A DNA stretch of 64,000 nucleotides from Microbacterium sp. SORGH_AS_0862 (GCF_030818795.1 NZ_JAUTAY010000001.1:3410001-3474000), one strand, 5' to 3'; positions 42,153 through 51,776 are shown, numbered from the stretch's first letter. Translations and numbers: made by a program. The notes: generated by a model from the sequence alone, not told the origin.

Positions 42153-42865
42153 GCATGCACCTCACGCGTGTCATCCCCCGTCCTGTGGAACGCATCGACG
42201 CCGATGGCGACTCAGGGCTTGCGTGGCTCCGCGCCGAGTACGAACCGGATGCTGAGCGGTCGGTGCGCCTCAACATGATCACGTCGTTGACGGGTTCTGC
42301 GACCGGCGCGGACGGCACGAGCGACACGCTGTCGAGTCCCGTCGATCGACGCATCCTGGGGGTGATCCGCGGGTGGAGCGATGTCGTGGTCGTAGGAGCA
42401 CAGAGCGTGCGCGCCGAGCGGTACGTCGTCCCCAAGCGCACCCGGCTGGCGATCGTCACACGAACGGGACGGCTCGAGGGCCACCAGCTGGCGCCGGACG
42501 ACGACACTGCCCGCGTCTTCCTCGTCTGCGCCGAGCGCGATGCCGACACCGTGAGAAGCAACAGCGAAAGTCTGGGGCTCGACGTCATCGCCGTTCCCGG
42601 CGACGATCTCGACCCTTCCCGCGTCATCTCGGCCTTCGCGGATCGGGGATGGCTGCGTGTCGTCTGCGAGGGCGGGCCGACGCTCGCCTCTCAATTCGCT
42701 CAGGCGGGGGTGATCGACGAGTTCTGCGTTTCTGTCGCACCGCAACTCGTACCGGCGACCGCGCCGTTCATCCGTGTGCCCGACGGTCACGCCTTGGCGG
42801 CTCCGCACGGTCTGCTCGTCGATGACTCCGGCTTCAGCTTTCTGCGGGCTCGACCGTCGGCGTGA
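42149..42865 (+). CDS. RibD C-terminal-like (dihydrofolate reductase fold) reductase
   Basis: A 238-aa protein with the RibD_C fold: RLNMITSLTGSATGADGTSD, SDVVVVGAQSVRAERY and VVCEGGPTLASQFAQAGVIDEF. The family covers pyrimidine reductases of riboflavin synthesis and other NADPH reductases. There is no deaminase domain and no rib genes nearby, so it is probably a stand-alone oxidoreductase. The GTG at 42149 overlaps the sufE stop (GTGA); an ATG lies 6 bases downstream. It ends inside the convergent hydrolase gene (32-base overlap). Confidence 0.85.
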   Translation: MSMHLTRVIPRPVERIDADGDSGLAWLRAEYEPDAERSVRLNMITSLTGSATGADGTSDTLSSPVDRRILGVIRGWSDVVVVGAQSVRAERYVVPKRTRLAIVTRTGRLEGHQLAPDDDTARVFLVCAERDADTVRSNSESLGLDVIAVPGDDLDPSRVISAFADRGWLRVVCEGGPTLASQFAQAGVIDEFCVSVAPQLVPATAPFIRVPDGHALAAPHGLLVDDSGFSFLRARPSA

Positions 42866-44057
42866 GTCCCTGCGCCCGCACCCAGTCGCGGATGCGCGCG
42901 CTCCACCGCTGCTCGTCGTAGTTCCACAGCTTCGTGTGGCGAGCCACCTCGAAGACCTCGAGCTCGACGAGATCGGGCCGCGCCTGCCGGAGATCGTGCG
43001 ATGCGTCCGAGGGGACGAAGCCGTCGTCGTCGCTGTGCAGGATGAGGATCGGATCACGCAGCTCGTCCGCCCGCGCGACGACATCCAGCCGATCGAACGG
43101 GATCGGCGCGCCCGTGCGGGTGAAGGCCGTGCCCCAGTCCGACTCCAGCGCCGAGATGGCGAGCTTGGTGACGGTGGGCGGGAGCTTCATGAGGCCCGCC
43201 TGGTAATCGAGCACGACGCGCCAGTCGATGACCGGAGAGTCCAGCACGACACCGGCGATCATGTCCCGGTGGGCCGAGCTGAGCGCCAGCTGCAGCGCGA
43301 TCGCGCCGCCCATCGACCATCCCATGAGCAGGATGCGGCGGGCGCCGTTGCGGCGGGCGAAGCCGATCGCCGCATCGACATCGCGCCACTCCGTGGCACC
43401 GAGCCCATAGGTGCCGGTGCGGCTACGCGGCGCCTCGCCGTCGTTGCGGTACGAGACGACGAGCGTGGTGATGCCCAGGTTGCGCATGAGAGGAACGGCA
43501 CGGAGGCACTCCGCGCGGGTCGTGCCGCGGCCGTGGATCTGGATGCACCACAGATCCGTGTCCTGCTCGGCCGGGAAGAGCCACGCGGGGCACGGCCCGA
43601 CCGCCGAACCGATGAGCTGCGAGCTGAAGGGCAGCTGCAGTTGTTCCGGTCGGTCGAAATACCAGCCGCTGAAGGCCGCCTCGGCGGAAAGGCGCGCATC
43701 CGAACCGACGTGCGTCAGCAGCTTGCGCTTGACGCCCGCTTCGTTCTCGGCCAGCACGCTGCCGAGCTTGACGTAGTCCTCTGTGCCGCGAGTGAACAGG
43801 CCGTAGCGCCCCGGCAGCTCGGTGTCGTCGTTGCGCTCGAGGGTGATCGTCTGCGAGGCCGGGTCCAGTGCGAGGATGCGGGTGTCGGCACGACGGCCGG
43901 CGGGCGTCACGACCTGACGCGCGACCCGGATGGCGACGGCTCCGATCAGGGCGGAGCAGAGCGCGGTCGCGGTCGCGAGAGCGACGGCTGCGCCGCGGAA
44001 GAGGGCGAAGGCGGTGGGTGAGGCGCCATGGCGGGCGGCGCGCCTGGAGTCCAACAT
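42834..44057 (-). CDS. Membrane-anchored alpha/beta hydrolase
   Basis: A 407-aa protein. One N-terminal TM segment (about 20-44) should anchor an extracytoplasmic hydrolase. After a beta-rich region of about 140 residues come WCIQIHGRGTTRAE (oxyanion), the nucleophile MGWSMGGAIAL, the acid region LILHSDDDGFVP and the catalytic His in VARHTKLWNYD. It is similar to dienelactone-hydrolase-like or BAAT-type proteins in actinobacteria. The ATG at 44057 is 25 bases from the divergent DUF3000 gene. The substrate is unknown. Confidence 0.85.
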   Translation of the reverse strand: MLDSRRAARHGASPTAFALFRGAAVALATATALCSALIGAVAIRVARQVVTPAGRRADTRILALDPASQTITLERNDDTELPGRYGLFTRGTEDYVKLGSVLAENEAGVKRKLLTHVGSDARLSAEAAFSGWYFDRPEQLQLPFSSQLIGSAVGPCPAWLFPAEQDTDLWCIQIHGRGTTRAECLRAVPLMRNLGITTLVVSYRNDGEAPRSRTGTYGLGATEWRDVDAAIGFARRNGARRILLMGWSMGGAIALQLALSSAHRDMIAGVVLDSPVIDWRVVLDYQAGLMKLPPTVTKLAISALESDWGTAFTRTGAPIPFDRLDVVARADELRDPILILHSDDDGFVPSDASHDLRQARPDLVELEVFEVARHTKLWNYDEQRWSARIRDWVRAQGLTPTVEPAES

Positions 44058-44082
44058 CGTGGCTTCACTCTAGTCTGTCGCC

Positions 44083-44670
44083 GTGCCCTCCGACCCAGCC
44101 GCACCCGCGTCTGCACTCGACGACGCCGTCGCGCGGATCCTCGAGGTTTCGTTCCGCGAGGACCTCGTCGTGCGTCAGATTCCGGCTCCGTCCGGGATCG
44201 CACCCGCATCGTTCGCGTTGGCGGGCGACGTGCGCCCCGAACCCGGCGAGCAAGAATCCGCCTTCGGCACGGGTCGCTTCCTCCTCCTGCACGACGCGTC
44301 GGAGCCGGAGCCCTGGGACTCACCGTGGCGCATCGTGTGCTTCGCGCAAGCTCCTCTGGACACGGAGATCGGCACGGATCCGCTGGTGGCCGATGTCGCC
44401 TGGTCCTGGCTGGTCGACGCCCTCCAGGCCCGCGGTGCCGGCTATCACGCCGCATCGGGCACGGCCACGAAGACCCTCTCGAAGGGGTTCGGTTCGCTCG
44501 CCGTAGAGGGCGACGGCGCCCAGATCGAACTGCGTGCGTCCTGGTCGCCGGAGGGCGATATCGAACGGCACGTCGAAGCGTGGGCAGAATTGGTATGCAT
44601 GCTCGCCGGGCTCCCACCCGGCTCGGAAGGGATCGCGCAGATCCGGGGAAGGGGTTCATCCCGTGCCTGA
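44083..44670 (+). CDS. DUF3000 family protein
   Basis: A 195-aa cytosolic actinobacterial protein of unknown role. Family features are RILEVSFREDLVVRQIPAPS, DSPWRIVCFAQAPLDTEIGTDP, WSWLVDALQARGAGYHAASGTATKT and ELRASWSP. The GTG at 44083 has no Shine-Dalgarno; TAGTCT ends 6 bases upstream, suggesting a leaderless mRNA. It overlaps the RNase D gene by 8 bases, the conserved actinobacterial order. Confidence 0.93.
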   Translation: MPSDPAAPASALDDAVARILEVSFREDLVVRQIPAPSGIAPASFALAGDVRPEPGEQESAFGTGRFLLLHDASEPEPWDSPWRIVCFAQAPLDTEIGTDPLVADVAWSWLVDALQARGAGYHAASGTATKTLSKGFGSLAVEGDGAQIELRASWSPEGDIERHVEAWAELVCMLAGLPPGSEGIAQIRGRGSSRA

Positions 44671-45859
44671 GTACTCCGTCATCGCCGACGAAGCAGAGTT
44701 CACGTCGGCGATAGAGAGACTCGCCGAGGGTGAAGGTCCGTTCGCTGTCGACGTGGAGCGTGCATCCGGTTTCCGCTACTCGCAGCGGGCCTACCTGGTG
44801 CAGATCTACCGGCGCGGGTCGGGCGTGTTCCTCATCGACCCGCCAGCCCTCTCCGACTTCACCCCGCTGCAGGCCGTCCTGGCCACGGCGGACTGGGTGC
44901 TCCACGCTGCCAGCCAGGACCTGCCCTCGCTGCGGGAGCTGGGTCTGGAGCCGCCGCGCATCTTCGACACCGAACTCGCCTCGCGGCTTCTCGGACACGC
45001 CCGCGTCGGGCTGGGGGCCGTCGTCGAAGACACGCTCGGCATCACCCTCGCCAAGGCGCACTCCGCGGCGGATTGGTCGACGCGGCCGCTCCCCCAGTCC
45101 TGGCTCGAGTACGCCGCGCTGGATGTGGTGCATCTGGTCGACGTGCGCGACGCACTCGTGTCGGAGCTTGCCGAGCAGGGGAAGACCGACCTGGCAGAGG
45201 AGGAGTTCCAGGCCGTGCTGGACCGGCCCGTCAAGCCGCCGCGCACGGATCCCTGGCGACGATTGAGCGGCCTGCACACCCTCCGGGGGCGGCGCAACCT
45301 CGCCGTCGCTCGCGCTCTCTGGCAGGCACGGGAAGATCTCGCCGTCGCACAGGACGTGTCGCCGGGCCGCCTCGTGCCCGACCGGGCTCTCGTGGCGGCC
45401 GTGGCGGCCGCCCCCGACAGCAAGCGTGCTCTCGCCGCGGTGAAGGAGTTCACCGGTCGGGCGAGCCGCTCGGAGCTCGACCGATGGTGGGCGGCCATAG
45501 AGGAGGGACGCGCAGCGACGGACCTCCCCCTCGAACGCGTCGGCAGCGACGCGCTGCCCCCGCCCCGCGCATGGATCGACCGCAACCCCGAGGCCGATGC
45601 CCGTCTGAAGGCCGCGCGGCCCCTCGTCGAAGCGCGCGCCGAAGAGCTGACGATGCCGACCGAGAACCTGCTGACCCCCGAACTGCTGCGACGCGTCGCG
45701 TGGGAGCCGCCGACGCCGATCGACGCGGACACCGTGGGCGCAGCCCTCCTGGACCTCGGCGCCCGGCACTGGCAGGTGCGAGAAACCGCACAGGTGATCG
45801 CCGATGCTTTTGTGGCTTCCGTGCAATCGGTCGAGAACGCGGCGGAGGGCGCTTCGTAG
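44663..45859 (+). CDS. rnd: Ribonuclease D (DEDDy 3'-5' exonuclease with HRDC)
   Basis: A 398-aa exoribonuclease for RNA 3'-end trimming. The DEDDy acids are in FAVDVERASG (Asp, Glu), HAASQDLPSL (Asp) and WLEYAALDVVHLV (Tyr, Asp). An HRDC domain follows (about 210-290; LHTLRGRRNLAVARALWQ), then a C-terminal HRDC-like helical domain. The GTG at 44663 overlaps DUF3000, so the two are translationally linked. Confidence 0.94.
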   Translation: MPEYSVIADEAEFTSAIERLAEGEGPFAVDVERASGFRYSQRAYLVQIYRRGSGVFLIDPPALSDFTPLQAVLATADWVLHAASQDLPSLRELGLEPPRIFDTELASRLLGHARVGLGAVVEDTLGITLAKAHSAADWSTRPLPQSWLEYAALDVVHLVDVRDALVSELAEQGKTDLAEEEFQAVLDRPVKPPRTDPWRRLSGLHTLRGRRNLAVARALWQAREDLAVAQDVSPGRLVPDRALVAAVAAAPDSKRALAAVKEFTGRASRSELDRWWAAIEEGRAATDLPLERVGSDALPPPRAWIDRNPEADARLKAARPLVEARAEELTMPTENLLTPELLRRVAWEPPTPIDADTVGAALLDLGARHWQVRETAQVIADAFVASVQSVENAAEGAS

Positions 45860-45932
45860 GTTCGATCCAACCGGTTTTTTCCGGCCCCGAGCCCCTCCTA
45901 CGTTGGAGGAAACCCCGATCATTGGAGGCAGA

Positions 45933-47138
45933 GTGGCCGAGATTTCGGACGTCTTCTTCGTCGACGGCATGCGTACGCCCTTCGGGCGCGCCGGCGAGAA
46001 GGGCATGTACTGGAACACCCGCGCGGACGATCTGGTGGTCAAGACGATCATCGGCGTCATGGAGCGCAATCCGCAGGTCCCCGCGGACCGCATCGACGAT
46101 GTCGCCATCGCCGCGACCAGCCAGACGGGCGACCAGGGACTCACCCTGGGTCGGTCGGCGGCGATCCTGGCAGGCCTGCCGATGACGGTCCCCGGTTTCG
46201 CGATCGACCGCATGTGCGCGGGCGCCATGACGAGCGTCACGACGATGGCCGGCTCGATCGGCGTCGGTATGTACGACGTCGCCCTCGCCGGCGGTGTGGA
46301 GCACATGGGGCGTCACCCCATCGGCGCCAACGCCGACCCGAATCCGCGCTTCGTCGCCGAGCGGATGGTGGACCCGGGAGCGCTCAACATGGGCGTGACC
46401 GCCGAGCGCATCTTCGACCGCTTCCCGCACCTGACGCGCGAACGCAGCGACATGTTCGGCATGCTCAGCCAGCACAAGGCGCAAGCGGCGTACGAGAACG
46501 GCAAGTTCCAGCCCGACCTCGTTCCGGTCGCCATCAAGGACGCCGACGGCGCATGGGGCCTCGCGACCGAGGACGAGGGACGCCGTCCGGAGACGACGCT
46601 TGAGCAGCTCGCGACTCTGAAGACCCCGTTCCGCCCGCATGGCCGTGTGACGGCCGGCACCTCCTCGCCGCTCACCGACGGTGCGACGATGGGCCTGCTG
46701 GCCGGCGGTAGCGCGGTCAAGGAGCTCGGCCTGCAGCCGAAGATGCGGCTCGTCTCCTTCGCCTTTGCGGGTGTGCAGCCGGAGATCATGGGCATCGGGC
46801 CGATCCCCGCCACCGAGAAGGCCCTGCGCAAGGCGGGACTCACGATCGACGACATCGGCCTGTTCGAGCTGAACGAGGCGTTCGCGATCCAGGTGATCTC
46901 GCTCCTCGATCACTTCGGGATCGCCGACGACGACCCGCGTGTGAACGCCTGGGGCGGCGCCATCGCCCTCGGACACCCGCTGGCCGCATCCGGCGTGCGC
47001 CTGATGATCCAGCTCGCCGCGCAGTTCCGTGAGCGGCCGGACGTCCGCTACGGGCTGACAGCGATGTGCGTGGGACTGGGCCAGGGCGGCTCGGTCATCT
47101 GGGAGAACCCGTTCTTCGACGGCAAGAAGCGGAAGTGA
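45933..47138 (+). CDS. fadA: Acetyl-CoA acyltransferase (thiolase)
   Basis: A 401-aa beta-oxidation thiolase. The nucleophilic Cys is in FAIDRMCAGAMTS, the active-site His in GGAIALGHPLAASG and the second Cys in GLTAMCVGLGQGG; GLFELNEAFAIQ is also present. The GTG at 45933 has a strong GGAGGCA site. It pairs with the multifunctional fadB directly downstream, as in the mycobacterial FadA/FadB trifunctional enzyme. Confidence 0.95.
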   Translation: MAEISDVFFVDGMRTPFGRAGEKGMYWNTRADDLVVKTIIGVMERNPQVPADRIDDVAIAATSQTGDQGLTLGRSAAILAGLPMTVPGFAIDRMCAGAMTSVTTMAGSIGVGMYDVALAGGVEHMGRHPIGANADPNPRFVAERMVDPGALNMGVTAERIFDRFPHLTRERSDMFGMLSQHKAQAAYENGKFQPDLVPVAIKDADGAWGLATEDEGRRPETTLEQLATLKTPFRPHGRVTAGTSSPLTDGATMGLLAGGSAVKELGLQPKMRLVSFAFAGVQPEIMGIGPIPATEKALRKAGLTIDDIGLFELNEAFAIQVISLLDHFGIADDDPRVNAWGGAIALGHPLAASGVRLMIQLAAQFRERPDVRYGLTAMCVGLGQGGSVIWENPFFDGKKRK

Positions 47139-47146
47139 GTGCGACC

Positions 47147-49291
47147 ATGACCGACTACGATGCGATCGACTTCTCCCCCCTCGACCAGTTCTCCGGCGAC
47201 GAAGTCGTCACCCACTCCCCCGTGCGCGACATCCGTCTGCCCTCGGGCAAGGTGCTGGCGCTCATCACGCTCGACAACGGCCGCGACCACACACGACCGA
47301 ACACTCTCGGCCCCGCGACGCTCAAGGAGCTCGGCGAGACGCTGTCCACGCTCGCCGCGCGTGCCGCCGCGGGCGAGATCCACGCGGTCGGCATCACGGG
47401 AAAGCAGTACATCCTCGCCGCGGGCGCAGACCTGTCCGATGTTTCGAAGGTCCCCTCACGGGATGCCGCCAAGCTCATCGCGCAGCGCGGTCATCAGGTG
47501 CTGGGGCGCCTCGCAGAGCTCGGCGTGCCGTCCTTCGCCTTCGTGAACGGCTTGGCGCTCGGCGGCGGCGTCGAGATCGCGCTCAACTCCACCTACCGAA
47601 CGGTGGACGCGTCCGCAGCCGCGATCGCCTTGCCGGAGGTGTTCCTCGGCATCATCCCCGGCTGGGGCGGGTCGTACCTCCTCCCGAACCTCATCGGCAT
47701 CGAGATGGCGCTCGAGGTGGTCATCTCGAACCCGTTGAAGCAGAACCGCACGCTCAAGCCGCGCCAGGCCTTCGAGCTGGGCATGTTCGACGCCATCTTC
47801 TCCCCGGCGAACTTCCTCGAGGAATCGCTCGTCTGGGCCGACGGTGTCATCGGCGGCACGGTCAAGGTCGAGCGCAAGAACGAGCCCGGCAAGATCGAAC
47901 GCCTCACGAAGTGGCCGATCGCCATCAAGATGGCGAGGGGCATGCTGGAGAGCCGTATCGGCACGGTCCCGCGCTCCCCCTATGTCGCACTCGAACTCCT
48001 CGACAAGGCCAAGGGCGGCACCAAGGCCGAGGGCTTCGCGCGGGAAGACGAGGCGCTGGCGGATCTCGTCGTCGGCGATCAGTTCGCGGCCTCGATGTAC
48101 GCGTTCGACCTCGTCCAGAAGCGCGCCAAGCGCCCCGTCGGCGCGCCGGACAAGGCGCTCGCGAAGAAGGTCACCAAGGTGGGCGTGATCGGCGCAGGCC
48201 TCATGGCCAGTCAGTTCGCGCTGCTGTTCGTGCGCAAGCTCCGCGTGCCCGTGCTCATCACCGATATCGACCAGGCTCGGGTCGACAAGGGGGTGGCGCA
48301 CATCCACGACGAGATCGGCAAGCTCGAGGCGAAGGGTCGTCTGGACGCGGACACCGCCAACCAGTTGCGCGGACTCGTGACCGGTACGACCGACAAGTCG
48401 CAGTACGCGGACTGCGACTTCGTCATCGAGGCGGTCTTCGAGGAAGTCGGCGTCAAGCAGCAGGTGTTCGCGGAGATCGAGTCGATCGTGGCCGAGGATG
48501 CGATCCTCGCGACAAACACCTCGTCGCTCTCGGTCACCGAGATCGGGTCCAAGCTCGCGCACCCCGAGCGCCTGGTCGGCTTCCACTTCTTCAACCCGGT
48601 GGCCGTGATGCCGCTCATCGAGGTGGTCAAGACGGACGCGACCTCGGATGCGGCGTTGTCCACGGCTTTCGTCGTCGCGAAGGGCCTGGGCAAGAACGCC
48701 GTGCTGACCGCCGACGCTCCCGGCTTCGTCGTCAACCGGCTGTTGGCCAAGGTCATGGGCGAAGCCGCACGCGCCGTCTACGAAGGCACGCCGTTGCTCA
48801 CCGTCGAGAAGGCGTTCGCTCCCCTCGGGCTGCCGATGACGCCGTTCCAGCTCATCGATCTGGTGGGCTGGAAGGTCGCGGCACACGTGCAGGACACCAT
48901 GGCTCACGCCTTCCCCGACCGGTTCTTCGCGTCGGAGAACTTCCACCAGCTGGCCGCGTTGCCGGAGGTCGTCGAGAAGGACAAGAACGGACGGGTCACC
49001 GGCTGGACGAAGGCGGCCGAGAAGGTGTTGAAGCCCGCCGTCGGCACGACTCCCGTTGCGGAGACGGAGATCCTCCGGCGCGTGCAGGACGGCCTGGCGC
49101 AGGAGATCCGCATCATGCTGGACGACGACGTCGTGCCCGAGGTGCAGGACATCGATCTGTGCCTCATCCTCGGCGCGGGCTGGCCGTTCATCGACGGCGG
49201 GGCGTCGCCCTGCCTCGACCGGGAGGGAGCCTCTGAGCGCGTGTTCGGAGCGACGTTCCACACACCGCCCATCCGCGGCGTCGGCGCCTGA
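47147..49291 (+). CDS. fadB: Fatty acid oxidation multifunctional protein FadB
   Basis: A 714-aa fusion of an N-terminal enoyl-CoA hydratase/isomerase (1-300; ILAAGADLSDV, LALGGGVEIALNSTYR) and a C-terminal 3-hydroxyacyl-CoA dehydrogenase. The NAD site is VGVIGAGLMASQFA, and LVGFHFFNPVAVMPLIEVV and DAPGFVVNRLLAKVM follow. It degrades fatty acyl-CoA with FadA. I use the ATG at 47147; a GTG at 47135 overlapping the fadA stop is possible. It ends in a strong bidirectional terminator. Confidence 0.95.
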   Translation: MTDYDAIDFSPLDQFSGDEVVTHSPVRDIRLPSGKVLALITLDNGRDHTRPNTLGPATLKELGETLSTLAARAAAGEIHAVGITGKQYILAAGADLSDVSKVPSRDAAKLIAQRGHQVLGRLAELGVPSFAFVNGLALGGGVEIALNSTYRTVDASAAAIALPEVFLGIIPGWGGSYLLPNLIGIEMALEVVISNPLKQNRTLKPRQAFELGMFDAIFSPANFLEESLVWADGVIGGTVKVERKNEPGKIERLTKWPIAIKMARGMLESRIGTVPRSPYVALELLDKAKGGTKAEGFAREDEALADLVVGDQFAASMYAFDLVQKRAKRPVGAPDKALAKKVTKVGVIGAGLMASQFALLFVRKLRVPVLITDIDQARVDKGVAHIHDEIGKLEAKGRLDADTANQLRGLVTGTTDKSQYADCDFVIEAVFEEVGVKQQVFAEIESIVAEDAILATNTSSLSVTEIGSKLAHPERLVGFHFFNPVAVMPLIEVVKTDATSDAALSTAFVVAKGLGKNAVLTADAPGFVVNRLLAKVMGEAARAVYEGTPLLTVEKAFAPLGLPMTPFQLIDLVGWKVAAHVQDTMAHAFPDRFFASENFHQLAALPEVVEKDKNGRVTGWTKAAEKVLKPAVGTTPVAETEILRRVQDGLAQEIRIMLDDDVVPEVQDIDLCLILGAGWPFIDGGASPCLDREGASERVFGATFHTPPIRGVGA

Positions 49292-49297
49292 CACAAA

Positions 49298-49331
49298 CAG
49301 GGGCGGCTCACCGAACGGTGGGCCGCCCCTG
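49298..49331. terminator. Bidirectional terminator between fadB and dxs
   Basis: A 15-bp stem (one G-U) starts CAGGGGCGGC (49298-49307) and closes GCCGCCCCTG (49322-49331), with an inner CACC-GAAC-GGTG tetraloop. The two genes converge here, with stops 7 and 11 bases away. Confidence 0.85.
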
Positions 49332-49341
49332 TCGCGTCGTG

Positions 49342-51301
49342 TCAGGAGTTGCGCGTACCGACGCCCTCGTCGTCCGGAACGCGGAGCTCTGCCGCGTCCT
49401 TCGATCCCCGGGCGACGGGGATCCGCGTACCGAGGACCTGCGCCACCACGTCCTGTGCGATCTTCGCAGCGGTGAGGCCGGCATCCGCCAGGATCTGGTC
49501 GCGGGATGCATGGTCGATGAACTCGTCCGGGACTCCGAGCTCGTCGACAGCCGTGTCGACGCCGTTCTCACGGAGTACCTGACGGATGCGGGTGCCGATC
49601 CCGCCCACCCGGATGCCGTCCTCGATCGTGATCACGAGACGGTGCGCCGCCGCCAGGTCGACGAGGGAGCCTGGTACGGGCACGACCCACCGGGGATCGA
49701 CGACGGTGGCGCCGATGCCCTGCGCGGAGAGGCGCTCCGCGACCTCCACCGCGGTGTGGGCCATGGGCCCGATGCCGATGACGAGCACGTCGGCCGCCTG
49801 GGGCCTCACGAGCACGTCGACGCCGTCGTCCAGACGCTCGACGGCGGGAAGTTCTTCGCCCACCGCTCCCTTCGGGTAGCGCAGCACCGTCGGCGCGTCC
49901 GAGACCTCCACCGCCTCTGCCAGCTCCTCGCGCAGGCGCGCGGCGTCACGCGGCGCGGCGATCCGGATGCGCGGCACCAGCTGCAGCATCGCGAGGTCCC
50001 AGATCCCGTGGTGACTCGGGCCGTCGGGGCCCGTGACACCGGCGCGGTCGAGGACGAACGTCACCCCTGCGCGGTGCAGAGCCACATCCATCAGCACCTG
50101 GTCGAAGGCACGGTTCATGAACGTCGCGTAGATCGCGACGACCGGGTGCAGACCCCCGTACGCGAGACCAGCGGCCGACGCGGCCGCGTGCTGCTCGGCG
50201 ATGCCGACGTCGTAGACACGGTCGGGGAACCGCTGCGCGAACGGCAGCAGGCCGGTCGGGCGCAGCATGGCGGCTGTGACGGCGATCACGTCGGACCGCT
50301 CCGCTCCGATGCGCGTCAGCTCCTCCGCGAACACGTCGGTCCAGGCGGTCCCCGCGTCCGCACCGAGCGTCGCGCCCGTCACCGGGTCGATGCGGCCGAC
50401 CGCGTGGAACTGATCGGCTTCGTCATCGACGGCCGGCTGGTAGCCGCGCCCCTTCTCCGTGATCGTGTGGACGATCACGGGAGCGCCGTAGTTCTTCGCG
50501 AGCTCGAGCGTCTCGAGCAGCGCCCGGATGTCGTGGCCGTCGACGGGGGCCGAGGTACTTGATGTCGAGGTTCGAGTACAGCGCCTCGTTGTTGGTGAAC
50601 CTCGAGAGGAAGCCGCGCGTGCCACCGCGCACGCCGCGATAGAACGCACGAGCGGCCGGCCCCAGACGGGTGATGAGGTTACGGGACCCGCGGTGCAGGC
50701 TCTGGTACGCGTCGGCGGTGCGTACGCGGTTGAGGTAGCGCGCCATGCCGCCGATCGTCGGCGCGTACGAGCGGCCGTTGTCGTTGACGACGATGACCAG
50801 GTTCCGATCGTTGTCATCGGAGATGTTGTTGAGCGCCTCCCAGGTCATGCCACCGGTGAGGGCGCCGTCGCCGACGACGGTGACGACGTGACGGTCCCGG
50901 CGGCCGGTCTGCGCGAAAGCGCGAGAGATGCCGTCGGCCCAGCTGAGGGAACTGGAGGCGTGGGAGGACTCGACGATGTCGTGCTTGCTCTCCGAACGCT
51001 GTGGATACCCGGCGAGGCCGCCGCGTGAGCGCAGAGCTGAGAAGTCCTGCCGACCGGTGAGGAGCTTGTGCACGTACGACTGGTGGCCCGTGTCGAACAC
51101 GATGGGGTCGTTCGGCGAATCGAAGACGCGGTGCAACGCGATGGTGAGTTCGACCACCCCGAGGTTCGGTCCGAGGTGCCCGCCGGTGCGTGCCACGTTC
51201 TCGATGAGGAACGCACGGATCTCCCCGGCGAGTTCTTCGAGCTGGGCGGCCGTCAGGGTGCGCAGTTCGCCTGGCTGGGTCACGCGGGACAACAGCGACA
51301 T
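49342..51301 (-). pseudogene. dxs: 1-deoxy-D-xylulose-5-phosphate synthase, frameshifted in this sequence
   Basis: The full Dxs (about 652 aa) is present in two frames. The 5' part (from ATG 51301, MSLLSRVTQPGELRTL, strong GGAAGGG site) carries the ThDP region VVGDGALTGGMTWEALNNIS and ends in NLDIKYLGP. The 3' part resumes with VDGHDIRALLETLELAKNYG and has MNRAFDQVLMDVALHRAGVTFVLDRAG and the transketolase C-domain. The break is at a C5 run (G5 at 50545-50549, plus strand); one C fewer restores GPVDGHD. Dxs makes the first MEP-pathway intermediate and is normally essential, so an error in the sequence is likely unless a second dxs exists. DUF2200 lies 32 bases upstream. Confidence 0.9.
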
Positions 51302-51333
51302 ATCGGTTCCCTTCCTCTCGGGCGAGGCGGTCA

Positions 51334-51702
51334 TCATCGAGTCCCCCGGGCATCGGCAGGCTCCTGCCGCAGCACCTTCACCATCGGGCGCCCCTTCGCG
51401 AGTTCGTCGACGAGCTTGTCCAGATATCGGATCCGCTGCATGAGGGGATCGTCGATCTCCTCGACCCGGACGCCGCAGATCACCCCGGTGATCCGGTCGG
51501 CCTGCGGGTTGAGCTGCGCCAGAGCAAAGAAATCCTCGAGGCTCGTGCGCTCGGCGAGGTGGCGGGAGATCTCCTCGTCATCGAACCCCGTGAGCCACCG
51601 GACGACCTCGTCGAGCTCGGCGCTCACGCGCCCCTTCCGCTCGATCTTCGCCACATAGAGCGGGTAGATGTCGGCGAACGGCGTCGCGAAGATCCGGCTC
51701 AT
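51334..51702 (-). CDS. DUF2200 family protein
   Basis: A 122-aa cytosolic protein of unknown function (124 aa from the GTG at 51708). Family features are SRIFATPFADIYPLYVAKIERKGR, VVRWLTGFDDEEI, GVICGVRVEEIDDPLMQ and IRYLDKLVDELAKGR. It lies 32 bases before dxs on the same strand, so it is probably co-transcribed. Confidence 0.9.
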   Translation of the reverse strand: MSRIFATPFADIYPLYVAKIERKGRVSAELDEVVRWLTGFDDEEISRHLAERTSLEDFFALAQLNPQADRITGVICGVRVEEIDDPLMQRIRYLDKLVDELAKGRPMVKVLRQEPADARGTR

Positions 51703-51728
51703 CTCCACAGGTTAGCCGCTGCAGCAGA

Positions 51729-51763
51729 AGACGGGCCGGTCCCTTGCCAGGACCGACCCGTCT
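51729..51763 (-). terminator. Terminator after acnA
   Basis: AGACGGGCCGGTCC (51729-51742) pairs with GGACCGACCCGTCT (51750-51763), 13 of 14 positions, closing a 7-base loop. It starts 13 bases beyond the acnA stop and separates it from DUF2200-dxs. Confidence 0.75.
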
Positions 51764-51776
51764 GGGGCGCGAACGC

